Source of the DNA: Acidobacteriota bacterium
GTDB taxonomy: Bacteria > Acidobacteriota > Terriglobia > Terriglobales > Acidobacteriaceae
Length of the DNA stretch: 6,648 bases
Direction: 5' to 3'
NCBI GenBank assembly: GCA_021810175.1
Contig: JAJZJJ010000167.1
Coordinates: 1-6,648, forward strand
Position 1 is the first letter of the stretch; each line of letters opens with the position of its first letter. The notes below the pieces were generated by a model. It was not told where the DNA came from, searched no databases, and saw only the letters and a program-made list of their open reading frames with translations. Below, in pieces: positions 1 to 6,580 of this stretch. The position numbers and the translations under genes were made by a program.

Positions 1-786
<786 letters not shown>

Positions 787-794
787 CCGTCGCT

Positions 795-2189
795 TTACTC
801 GTAATCCCCGCCAGCGCTCCCCGGCGCCAGATTATCGAACCGCGTGCACCTGGAGAGCCACGCCAGCTGCACCGATCCCGTCGGCCCGTTGCGCTGCTTC
901 GCAATAATGATCTCCGCCTTGTTGTCGTTCTCCGGATCGGGATCGTCCCGGTTGTAGTAGCTCTCCCGGTGGATAAACGCCACCACGTCCGCATCCTGCT
1001 CAATCGATCCCGACTCTCTCAAGTCCGACAGCATCGGCTTTTTGTCGCCGCCGCGCTGCTCCGAGGCACGCGAAAGCTGCGACAGCGCAATCACCGGGAT
1101 ATTCATCTCCTTCGCCAGCGCCTTCAGCCCGCGCGAAATCGCCGAAACCTCCTGCGTCCGGTTCTCGAACTTCCTCGCCGTCGGTCCCATCGTTCCCGCC
1201 GTCATCAGCTGCAGGTAGTCGATGACGATCAGGTCCAGTTTCCCCGCCGATTGCCGCAGCCGTCGCGCCTTGGCCCGCATCTCCGCCAGCGAAATCCCCG
1301 GCGTGTCGTCCACAAAAATCTGCGCCTCCACCAGCCGCTCCAGCCCATTGGTCAGCTTCTCGCGGTCCTCGCGCACCAGAAAGCCCTTCTGGATCTTCTG
1401 CGAATCCACCAGCGATTCCGATGCCAGCATGCGTCGCAGCAGCGACTCCTTCGACATTTCCAGCGAGAAGACCGCCACCACCTTCTGCCCCTGGATCGCC
1501 GCGTTCTGCGCAATATTGATGGCAAACGCCGTCTTGCCCATCGACGGACGCGCCGCGATAATCACCAGCTCCGAGTTCTGCAGGCCGCTCGTCATCCGGT
1601 CCAGCTCCTCGAAGTGCGTCGCCAGCCCCGTGACCTCCCGGCCTTCCTTGTAAAGGTTGTCGATCGTCTTGAACGATCCGGCCACGATCTCATGCACGCT
1701 GGAGAAGCCCCGGCTGATCCCCTTTTCCGTGACCTCCAGCAGCGAGGTCTCCGCCGCGTTCAGCACGTCCAGAGCCTCTTCGCTCTGGTCCGCCGCCCGC
1801 GTAATCGCCGTCGAGCAGATATTGATCAGTTGCCGCAGCAGCGACTTGTCCTTGACGATCCGGACGTACTCCTCGATCACCAGCCGCCGCGGCAAACCCT
1901 CCGTCAGCGAAGCCAGCCACGCCACGCCGCCAACTGACTCAATCTCCTTTCGCTTCGCCAGCTCCTCGCTCAGCGTCACAATATCGACCACGTGTCCCGC
2001 GTCGATCAGCTCGCCCATCCGGGCAAAGACGCGCTGGTGGGCCGTCAGCGCAAAGTCGTCCGCGCGGATCAGGCTGGATGCCTCGCTGTAGGCGTTGTTA
2101 TCCAGCAGCACCGCGCCCAGAATCGTGCGCTCGGCGTCGAGAGAAGCGGGCAGTCCGCGTTCGAATTCAATATCGGAAGAGGTCGCCAT
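795..2189 (-). CDS. dnaB: DnaB, replicative DNA helicase
   Basis: This is the hexameric ATP-dependent 5'-3' helicase that unwinds DNA at the replication fork and recruits primase. The protein is 464 residues, normal for the family. Residues about 10-115 form the N-terminal helical domain (SLDAERTILGAVLLD at 16-30), followed by a linker. The RecA-like motor runs from about 180 to 455. Visible motifs are Walker A ARPSMGKT (213-220), FSLEM with the likely catalytic Glu244, Walker B LIVIDYLQL (320-328), ALSQLSR (368-374), LSDLRESGSIEQDAD (387-401) and AKQRNGPTG with the probable arginine finger (430-438). The frame stays open upstream to an ATG at 2279, but those 30 residues do not look like DnaB, so I chose the ATG at 2189, where family-like sequence starts within about ten residues. 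Its Shine-Dalgarno match is weak. There is no intein and no motif is missing. The stop is TAA at 797-795, facing mnmG. Confidence 0.97.
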   Translation of the reverse strand: MATSSDIEFERGLPASLDAERTILGAVLLDNNAYSEASSLIRADDFALTAHQRVFARMGELIDAGHVVDIVTLSEELAKRKEIESVGGVAWLASLTEGLPRRLVIEEYVRIVKDKSLLRQLINICSTAITRAADQSEEALDVLNAAETSLLEVTEKGISRGFSSVHEIVAGSFKTIDNLYKEGREVTGLATHFEELDRMTSGLQNSELVIIAARPSMGKTAFAINIAQNAAIQGQKVVAVFSLEMSKESLLRRMLASESLVDSQKIQKGFLVREDREKLTNGLERLVEAQIFVDDTPGISLAEMRAKARRLRQSAGKLDLIVIDYLQLMTAGTMGPTARKFENRTQEVSAISRGLKALAKEMNIPVIALSQLSRASEQRGGDKKPMLSDLRESGSIEQDADVVAFIHRESYYNRDDPDPENDNKAEIIIAKQRNGPTGSVQLAWLSRCTRFDNLAPGSAGGDYE

Positions 2190-2371
2190 ATCGGTAGGCT
2201 CTAGTTTAGGTCGGCAGCCTCGCCCCGGCGCGGCCGAATCGACCCCAAATCCTGTGGACCGCTGTTGAAGTGTGTGCAAAAGCCGACCTGCCGCCTCCCC
2301 GCGCCTTTGGGGCCTGGCTTCGCGCTCCGCCAGCAGCTATCATGGAAGAAGCCACGACCTTTGAATTTCCT
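2190..2371. promoter_or_regulatory. Divergent intergenic region between dnaB and the exported NTF2-like gene
   Basis: These 182 bases must hold the promoter of dnaB (minus) and probably that of the exported NTF2-like gene (plus). I could not identify a sigma-70 promoter with good -35 and -10 boxes at correct spacing in either direction. The only structure seen is a perfect 8-base inverted repeat, AGGTCGGC at 2208-2215 and GCCGACCT at 2282-2289, with 66 bases between the arms; it could be an operator pair or chance. Several frames stay open across the region, but none gives convincing protein. Confidence 0.35.
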
Positions 2372-2911
2372 ATGTTTCGCAAGCTGATTCACTGCACCCT
2401 TTTTGCACTCCTGTTGTCCGGTCCGGCTGTCCTCCACGCCCAGGCGGTTGGCCAACTCCCGCAGATGCAGTCCGCTGCCCCCGCGCAGAAGCCGCTGACC
2501 CCGCTGCAGAAGTTCCAGGGCTATGAAGACAAGTGGAGCATCGCCGTCGTGAACGCCGACCAGTTCACCCTGCAAAACCTGCTCGCTCCGGACTTCGTCA
2601 ACATTTCGCCCCATGGGCAAACCACCATCCGCAGCCAGCAGATCGTCGACCTCTTCCAGAAGGCCCGGCGTCCCGTCAGCATGGAGCAGAAGGTTCTCTC
2701 GGTGCGCATTTTCGGAGACACGGCGCTGGTCCGCGGCGACTACATGATGAAGTGGGACAACAACGGCAGGACGCGGGTGCAGCACGGCGTCTTCACCCAC
2801 GTCTACGTTCTCACGCGCGACCGCTGGCGCTGCGTCAGTTCGCAGCGAAGCGCCATTCCCAATCCGGCTCCACCGCCGCGTAAAAGCAGGTCCCGCCATC
2901 GCAGGAGGTAA
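2372..2911 (+). CDS. Exported NTF2-like (DUF4440/SnoaL-type) protein of unknown role
   Basis: The product is 179 residues with an N-terminal signal peptide: K4, a hydrophobic core (about LFALLLSGPAVL, 10-21) and an A-x-A cleavage site at AQA (23-25), so the mature protein would start near V26. A Pro/Gln/Ala-rich linker follows. Residues about 45-160 look like a cone-shaped NTF2/SnoaL fold: helix FQGYEDKWSIAVVNAD, LAPDFVNISPHG, then the strands VRIFGDTALVRGDYMMKW, VQHGVFTHVYVL and RDRWRCVSSQRS. Family members carry small ligands or act as enzymes or structural domains; the sequence does not fix a substrate. The protein ends in an unusual basic tail, PPPRKSRSRHRRR (167-179). I chose the ATG at 2372 because it puts a basic residue directly before the hydrophobic core; ATG 2342 or the open frame from 2270 would add a non-signal-like extension. 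No strong ribosome binding site is visible. The gene is transcribed away from dnaB. Confidence 0.8.
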   Translation: MFRKLIHCTLFALLLSGPAVLHAQAVGQLPQMQSAAPAQKPLTPLQKFQGYEDKWSIAVVNADQFTLQNLLAPDFVNISPHGQTTIRSQQIVDLFQKARRPVSMEQKVLSVRIFGDTALVRGDYMMKWDNNGRTRVQHGVFTHVYVLTRDRWRCVSSQRSAIPNPAPPPRKSRSRHRRR

Positions 2912-2914
2912 GCA

Positions 2915-2928
2915 GGGCAGCGCTGCCC
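2915..2928. repeat. 14-base perfect palindrome GGGCAGCGCTGCCC
   Basis: GGGCAGC is followed directly by GCTGCCC, its exact reverse complement, 3 bases after the TAA of the NTF2-like gene. As RNA it could fold into a short hairpin with a 4-base loop. No U-tract follows (the next bases are ATCGCGCTG), so it is a poor intrinsic terminator. As DNA it could be an operator half-site pair just upstream of the AT-rich island. Function is not established. Confidence 0.5.
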
Positions 2929-2971
2929 ATCGCGCTGTTCTATAAATAAAGGTGACCCGCGCAGCCCATCG

Positions 2972-3012
2972 TGCACCGGAAAGCGTCTTCCCTGCCGTGC
3001 AGGGCAGGGTGC
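2972..3012 (+). repeat. Nested hairpin in the alr leader region
   Basis: The inner stem is CCCTGC (2990-2995) with GCAGGG (2999-3004) and a 3-base loop CGT. An outer stem is GCACC (2972-2976) with GGTGC (3008-3012). If transcription starts near the AT-rich island, this would lie in the 5' untranslated leader, ending about 58 bases before the alr start codon. It is not followed by a U-run, so it does not look like an attenuator terminator. In DNA this GC-rich, such stems can arise by chance. Confidence 0.35.
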
Positions 3013-3070
3013 TTCAAGCCGGCATCCCGTTCCGACATCTCAAACTGCAGAGGCAATCGGCTCCCACTCC

Positions 3071-4213
3071 ATGACCTGCACACGACCCATCTGGGCAGAA
3101 ATCTCCCGAACCAGACTCGCCGCCAACTTCCGCACATTGCGCGACGCCGCGGGTCCTGATACGGAGCTGTTCGCCGTCATCAAGGCCAACGGTTACGGCC
3201 ACAGCCTCGCAATCTGCGCCGAAGCCCTGGCCGCCCAGGGAGCACGATGGTTCGGCGTCACCGGAGTCGAAGAAGGCCTGCAGCTCCGCGCCATCTCTCC
3301 CCAATCCCGCATCCTGGCCATGTCCGGCCTCTGGCCCGGCGAAGCCGACGCCCTCATCGAGAGCAACCTCACTCCCGTCGTATGGCAGCCGGACCATCTG
3401 GCCATGCTCGCCCACGCCGCCAGCCGACGAAATCTGGCTCCCGGCTCGCTCCCGGTCCATCTCGAAATCGACACCGGCATGTCCCGCCAGGGAGTCCACC
3501 TCGCCGGCCTAACCGCTCTGCTCGACCAGCTTCCGCCCGCCCTCCGCATCGAGGCCGTCATGACCCACTTCTATGCGCCCGATGAGCCCGAGCCCACCGC
3601 CGAGCAGATGCGCCTCTTTACCCTCGCCGTCGACGCGCTCGTCGCCCGCGGAATGCGCCCCTCCATCCTCAGCGCCGGCAGCTCCGCCGATCTGCTCGAC
3701 CACAGCACCACGGCCATCACCAGCCTCGCGCGACGCGTCGGCGCCACCAGAATGATCCGCGCCGGCCTCGGCCTCTACGGCTACGGACCCGGAGCCCAGC
3801 CCACCACCGGCCTGCAGACCGTCCTCGCCTGGAAGACCCGCATCACTGGCATCCGCGAAATTCCCGCCGGAGCCACCGCCGGCTACAGCGCCACCTTCCG
3901 CGCTCAGCGCCCCACTCGCCTCGCTCTGCTCCCGCTGGGTTACGCCGATGGCTTCAGTCGCCTGCTTTCCAGTCGCGGCTCCGCCCTGGTCCACGGACAG
4001 CGCGCTCCCGTCGCCGGCCGCATCTCCATGGATCAAACCATGCTCAACATCACCGGCATTCCCCAGGCCGCTCCCGGGGATGAAGTTGTCCTCATCGGCG
4101 AGCAGGAAGGCGGCAGCATCACCGCCGCCGACATCGCCGCCCTCACCGGAACCATCCCTTACGAGGTGCTCTGCGCGATCTCCGCGCGTGTGCCCCGCAT
4201 CCCTGTGGAGTAA
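3071..4213 (+). CDS. alr: Alr, alanine racemase (PLP-dependent)
   Basis: This cytoplasmic enzyme interconverts L- and D-alanine and supplies D-Ala for peptidoglycan. At 380 residues it has the normal length. The N-terminal TIM barrel carries the PLP lysine K38 in AVIKANGYGH (35-44), the IDTGMSRQG loop (133-141), MTHFYAPD (164-171), SAGSS (201-205) and MIRAGLGLYGYGP (228-240), whose R230 would contact the PLP ring nitrogen. The C-terminal beta domain carries the second catalytic base Y272 in GYSATF, LPLGYADGFSR (287-297), RISMDQTML (317-325) and TIPYEVLCAISARVPR (361-376). One oddity: where Bacillus and E. coli enzymes have a carbamylated lysine seven residues before the loop arginine, this protein has Glu132 (before R139). 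The ATG at 3071 starts directly at the usual N-terminal motif (RPIWAEIS); its ribosome binding site is weak. A hydrolase gene follows after 10 bases. Confidence 0.96.
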   Translation: MTCTRPIWAEISRTRLAANFRTLRDAAGPDTELFAVIKANGYGHSLAICAEALAAQGARWFGVTGVEEGLQLRAISPQSRILAMSGLWPGEADALIESNLTPVVWQPDHLAMLAHAASRRNLAPGSLPVHLEIDTGMSRQGVHLAGLTALLDQLPPALRIEAVMTHFYAPDEPEPTAEQMRLFTLAVDALVARGMRPSILSAGSSADLLDHSTTAITSLARRVGATRMIRAGLGLYGYGPGAQPTTGLQTVLAWKTRITGIREIPAGATAGYSATFRAQRPTRLALLPLGYADGFSRLLSSRGSALVHGQRAPVAGRISMDQTMLNITGIPQAAPGDEVVLIGEQEGGSITAADIAALTGTIPYEVLCAISARVPRIPVE

Positions 4214-4223
4214 ACGCCGACGC

Positions 4224-5468
4224 ATGATTCGCAACCTCTACCGCCAATGGATGTACCGCTGGGAAACCGCCCTCACCACCCGCGATGAGAACCGCGTCGT
4301 CCGTCCCCTCGAATGGGGCTTCGACTGGCTCGATGACTTCATCGACGCTTCCGGCCTCCGCTCTGTCGTGAACCGCGCCCAGCTCGACCCCGCTGTTGCC
4401 GAAAGCGCCATGGAGGCGGTCAGCGAGGCCATCATTGCCGACAGCGAGACCTTCTTCGGCTACCGGACACCCCGCGACTTCCGCCTCGAAGAGCGCGCTC
4501 CCCAGCTTTTCCCCACCAACGTCCGCCCGGAAACCCTCCGCCGCGACGCCGAGCTGAAGCGCCGCGCCGAGGAAGGGAAGTTGGCGAAGGCCCATTTCCT
4601 CCGTTTCACCTCGCCCGTTCGCACGCCCTATCCCGAAAACGACCTCGTCAACGCCCGCTGGTATCCCGCGCCCGAAGAAAAGATGGCCGGCAAGCCCCGC
4701 CAGGCCATGATCGTCATGCCCCAGTGGAACGCCGACGCCTTCAGCCACAACGCCCTCTGCTCCCTCTTCAATCGCTTCGGAATCTCGGCTCTCCGCCTCA
4801 GTAAGCCCTTCCACGATATCCGCCGCCCCGCGGAGCTTGAGCGCTCCGACTATGCCGTCAGCTCCAGCATCGGCCGTACCATCGCCGCCAGCCGCCAGGC
4901 CGTCATCGACATCCGCTGCTGTCTCGACTGGCTCGAATCCCAGGGATACGAGCAGTTCGGCGTCCTCGGTACCAGCCTCGGCTCCTGCTACGCCTTCATC
5001 GCCAGCGCCCACGATCCGCGCCTGCGCGTGAACGCCTTCAATCATGCCTCCATGGCCTTCGGCGACGTCGTCTGGACCGGCCAGAGCACCCGCCACATCC
5101 GAGCCGCCTTTGCCCAGACCGGCATGACCCAGCAGCAGCTCTACCGCCTTTGGGGTGGAATCAGCCCGGTGCATTACATGCGCCGCTTCGCCGAGCACCC
5201 CAAAAAGGTCCTCGTCATCCACGCCCGCTACGACCTGACCTTCCTGCCTGAATTTTCAGAGGAAGTCCTGCGCAGCTTCGCCGCCGAAGGCATCGACTTC
5301 GTCTCGAAGGTGCTTCCCTGCGGCCACTACACCACCGGCGAGACGCCCTACAAGTTCATCGACGGCTGGTGGCTTGGCTCCTTCGTCTATTCCGCATTCA
5401 AAGAGCTGGCCCGCGAGGCTCCCGCGCCGCGTGTTTCCCACCCGCAGCCCGAACTCGTGCAGCGCTAG
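4224..5468 (+). CDS. Alpha/beta-hydrolase family protein, probably co-transcribed with alr
   Basis: The product is 414 residues with no signal peptide or clear membrane segment. The N-terminal 120 residues are charged and helical (RQWMYRWETALTTRDENR; WGFDWLDDFID). The hydrolase core starts near 128 and includes AMIVMPQWNAD (161-171) and the lid-like RLSKPFHDIRRP (191-202). The nucleophile elbow is GTSLGS with Ser251 (249-254), followed by candidate acid Asp337 in VIHARYDLTFLP (331-342) and His368 in LPCGHYTTGE (364-373), so a complete Ser-Asp-His triad is visible. The substrate is unknown. The layout (hydrophobic strand, long insert, G-x-S-x-G, late Asp and His) recalls the ABHD18/DUF2048 group, but that is a guess. 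The start at 4224 is 10 bases after the alr stop with GGAG at 4207-4210, so translation is likely coupled. The longer open frame back to 3948 is only an overlap with alr. The stop TAG (5466-5468) overlaps the left arm of an inverted-repeat element. Confidence 0.88.
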   Translation: MIRNLYRQWMYRWETALTTRDENRVVRPLEWGFDWLDDFIDASGLRSVVNRAQLDPAVAESAMEAVSEAIIADSETFFGYRTPRDFRLEERAPQLFPTNVRPETLRRDAELKRRAEEGKLAKAHFLRFTSPVRTPYPENDLVNARWYPAPEEKMAGKPRQAMIVMPQWNADAFSHNALCSLFNRFGISALRLSKPFHDIRRPAELERSDYAVSSSIGRTIAASRQAVIDIRCCLDWLESQGYEQFGVLGTSLGSCYAFIASAHDPRLRVNAFNHASMAFGDVVWTGQSTRHIRAAFAQTGMTQQQLYRLWGGISPVHYMRRFAEHPKKVLVIHARYDLTFLPEFSEEVLRSFAAEGIDFVSKVLPCGHYTTGETPYKFIDGWWLGSFVYSAFKELAREAPAPRVSHPQPELVQR

Positions 5469-5487
5469 GGCCTGTTCACGCTACGGG
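5467..5487 (+). repeat. Left terminal inverted repeat (21 bases)
   Basis: This arm pairs with 5599-5619 with a single mismatch (C at 5481 opposite the T-containing position 5606 region of the other arm, GCTACGGG versus CCCGTAGT). Its first two bases are the last two bases of the hydrolase stop codon TAG. Confidence 0.8.
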
Positions 5488-5598
5488 TATGAGTGGCGTT
5501 GCGAGAGAAAATCCGGCCAAACAAGGCGGAGTCCGAAGGCTGTGGCGTTCCCACTGTCGAGGACGAACTGTGAAAAATGGCCTCCCGTCGCCGCCATT

Positions 5599-5619
5599 CC
5601 CGTAGTGTGAACAGGCCCT
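5599..5619 (-). repeat. Right terminal inverted repeat (21 bases)
   Basis: This arm is the reverse complement of 5467-5487 apart from one base. It ends 3 bases before the stop codon of the minus-strand acpS gene (5625-5623). Confidence 0.8.
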
Positions 5620-5622
5620 GGT

Positions 5623-6000
5623 TCAGCTTTCCAGATGCACCGTCGCCATCGCCAGCGCTGCCGTGTGCGTGAGCGAAAGCGATACACGGTTCACGCCCAT
5701 CTGTCCGGCAATGGTACTGGCCCGCCCTGACAGATGCAGCGTCGGCCGCTGCCCCGGCTGCCGCAGAACTTCCAGCTCCTTCCACGTCACCCCATGCTGG
5801 ATGCCTGTCCCCAGCGCCTTCGCTCCGGCTTCCTTTGCCGCGAACCGCGCGGCAAAACTCTCCGCCGCGCCCGCTCTGGCAAGGCAATATGCGATTTCCG
5901 CCTCTGTGAAAATACGCTGCAAAAAGCGCTCGCCATAGCGCTCCATCGACCGTGCGATGCGCGGCACCTCGATCAGGTCGATTCCCGTCCCCACCAGCAT
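5623..6000 (-). CDS. acpS: AcpS, holo-[acyl-carrier-protein] synthase
   Basis: AcpS transfers the 4'-phosphopantetheine arm from coenzyme A to a serine of apo-ACP, making it active for fatty acid synthesis; it is a small cytoplasmic, Mg-dependent trimer. The product is 125 residues, typical of the family (about 120-126). The N-terminal motif MLVGTGIDLIEVPRI carries the metal ligand Asp8. The second motif, FAAKEAGAKALGTG (53-66), carries Glu57. The C-terminal strand region VSLSLTHTAALAMATV (106-121) matches the usual SxSHT..xA pattern. The ATG at 6000 begins exactly at the family N-terminus; the frame extends upstream to 6111, but that stretch would overlap the divergent gene and is not AcpS-like. 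The Shine-Dalgarno match is weak. The gene converges with the hydrolase across the inverted-repeat element, and its upstream region is shared with the divergent hypothetical gene. Confidence 0.96.
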   Translation of the reverse strand: MLVGTGIDLIEVPRIARSMERYGERFLQRIFTEAEIAYCLARAGAAESFAARFAAKEAGAKALGTGIQHGVTWKELEVLRQPGQRPTLHLSGRASTIAGQMGVNRVSLSLTHTAALAMATVHLES

Positions 6001-6057
6001 GTCGCCACAGTAGCACAGCCAAAAATCTTTAGCCTTTTCCCGCGCAATTTCCCCCTC
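6001..6057. promoter_or_regulatory. Short divergent intergenic region between acpS and hypothetical gene
   Basis: Only 57 bases separate the two divergent start codons, so promoters in both directions would have to overlap. On the minus strand TTGCGC could be a -35 box, but no good -10 box lies at the right spacing; on the plus strand I see no convincing boxes. Upstream of the plus-strand ATG the sequence is pyrimidine-rich (TTTCCCCCTC) with no Shine-Dalgarno, which leaves that start uncertain. Confidence 0.3.
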
Positions 6058-6495
6058 ATGCCCGGCCCGTGCTCTTCCGATGCAGTCAGTGTGCTGCAGT
6101 TGTCTCATCACGGCGAACTGGAACAGGGCTGGAACCTCAGCCTGCAGGCTCTCTGCTCCGACGATGCTCCCCGCACCATCCGTTTTCTCTCCGGCGCCGT
6201 CATGGCTTGCGGCGGCGCCGTTCTTTCGCGGCGCTTCGAGGCCGGCGACTCCGCCGCCCTCGAATTTGAATTCCTCCGCGCCACCTGCGTCGAGATGTAC
6301 AGCGTCCTCATCGCCTCCGGACTGGAGCTAACCGCCCAGTCGCACCTCAGCCTGGCCACCCTCTGCCAGTGCACCCGCGAGACCCTGGAATCCACCGCCG
6401 CCGACCCGGTTCACGTGGAGCTGACCATCCGCAAAGCCGCCGCCCATTCCCGCTGCGAACCCGGCGGATCCTGCATTCCTCCCACCGCCGCCTGA
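6058..6495 (+). CDS. Hypothetical cysteine-rich small protein (145 residues)
   Basis: I do not recognise this protein. It has no signal peptide or long membrane segment. Visible features are a mildly hydrophobic centre (FLSGAVMACGGAVLSR, 43-58), an acidic strand-like segment (AALEFEFLRATCVEMYSVLIASGLEL, about 67-91), a probable helix (LTAQSHLSLATLCQCTRETLE) and a beta-like segment (VHVELTIRKA). It contains eight cysteines, at 5, 33, 51, 77, 103, 105, 133 and 139, including a C-x-C pair and C-x5-C near the end. That is high for a protein of this size and could mean metal binding or redox activity, though the spacing fits no motif I know. C-ending codon use matches the neighbours, supporting real coding. 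The ATG at 6058 is chosen because the frame further upstream only runs antisense through acpS; there is no clear ribosome binding site. The stop is TGA at 6493-6495. Confidence 0.65.
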   Translation: MPGPCSSDAVSVLQLSHHGELEQGWNLSLQALCSDDAPRTIRFLSGAVMACGGAVLSRRFEAGDSAALEFEFLRATCVEMYSVLIASGLELTAQSHLSLATLCQCTRETLESTAADPVHVELTIRKAAAHSRCEPGGSCIPPTAA

Positions 6496-6580
6496 ATTCC
6501 GCTCTTTTGGGTCCGGATTTTTCCCATTCCGCACCCTTTTCGCCTCCACTGCGGCCATACTATTGCCAGTGGTGGGTCAC
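6496..6580. promoter_or_regulatory. Intergenic region with possible promoter and hairpin before the FAD oxidoreductase gene
   Basis: The 85 bases are relatively T-rich at first (GGATTTTTCCC). TACTAT at 6558-6563 matches four of six -10 positions, but no good -35 box precedes it. An inverted repeat, CCACTG (6546-6551) and CAGTGG (6567-6572), brackets it. The right arm overlaps the likely ribosome binding site GGTGGG (6571-6576), 4 bases before the ATG. No U-tailed terminator for the upstream gene was found. Confidence 0.3.

Larger units (their letters stand above)
2912..3070. other. Structured intergenic spacer upstream of alr
   Basis: These 159 bases separate the NTF2-like gene from alr. They contain a 14-base palindrome (2915-2928), an AT-rich island TATAAATAAA (2941-2950) standing out in very GC-rich surroundings, and a nested hairpin (2972-3012). 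The 9-mer GCAGGGCAG occurs twice, at 2912-2920 and 2999-3007. TATAAA at 2941-2946 could be a -10 box for an alr promoter, but no good -35 box lies 16-18 bases upstream. The region probably holds the alr promoter and leader. I found no match to a riboswitch class I know. Confidence 0.4.
5467..5619. mobile_element. MITE-like palindrome-ended element between hydrolase and acpS
   Basis: The 153-base segment is bounded by 21-base terminal inverted repeats, 5467-5487 and 5599-5619, that match at 20 of 21 positions. The ends read AGGGCCTGTTCACGCTA and TAGTGTGAACAGGCCCT. Sequence inside each arm is loosely complementary beyond that, and the interior contains smaller stems (AATGGC 5576-5581 with GCCATT 5593-5598). 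No transposase is encoded. Size, ends and placement fit a miniature inverted-repeat element mobilised in trans; the GGGCCTGTT-type end is reminiscent of IS5-like insertion sequences, which is from memory only. No clear target-site duplication is seen: flanks are GCGCT on the left and GGTTC on the right. It fills the whole gap between two convergent genes, so a folded transcript from either side could also act as a bidirectional terminator or RNA-stabilising hairpin. Confidence 0.65.

Noticed and set aside
969..1937. 322-codon plus-strand open frame opposite dnaB
   Set aside because: It is an Arg/Gln/His/Leu-rich antisense shadow of a well-supported dnaB gene.
2190..2279. 30-residue N-terminal extension of DnaB from ATG 2279
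   Set aside because: The extension does not resemble DnaB N-termini, and the ATG at 2189 gives a normal-length protein.
2903..2908. Strong Shine-Dalgarno-like AGGAGG
   Set aside because: No start codon lies 5-12 bases downstream; it falls inside the last codons of the NTF2-like gene.
2915..2940. Palindrome as an intrinsic terminator for the NTF2-like gene
   Set aside because: The stem is not followed by a U-run, so it does not meet the usual criteria.
2971..3159. 62-codon open frame overlapping the alr start
   Set aside because: It overlaps alr out of frame, has no domain signal and no ribosome binding site.
3948..4223. Upstream extension of the hydrolase reading frame to an ATG at 3948
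   Set aside because: It overlaps alr in another frame and is Ser/Pro/Ala-rich as expected for a shadow; the hydrolase-like sequence starts at 4224 just after the alr stop.
3509..5222. Long minus-strand open frames (3509-4234 and 4143-5222) opposite alr and the hydrolase
   Set aside because: They are Gly/Ala/Glu-rich mirror images of GC-rich coding sequence with no recognisable domain; the plus-strand proteins are clearly real.
5369..5687. Small open frames on both strands across the inverted-repeat element
   Set aside because: They run out of the hydrolase or acpS shadows into the palindrome and show no protein-like features; the element appears non-coding.
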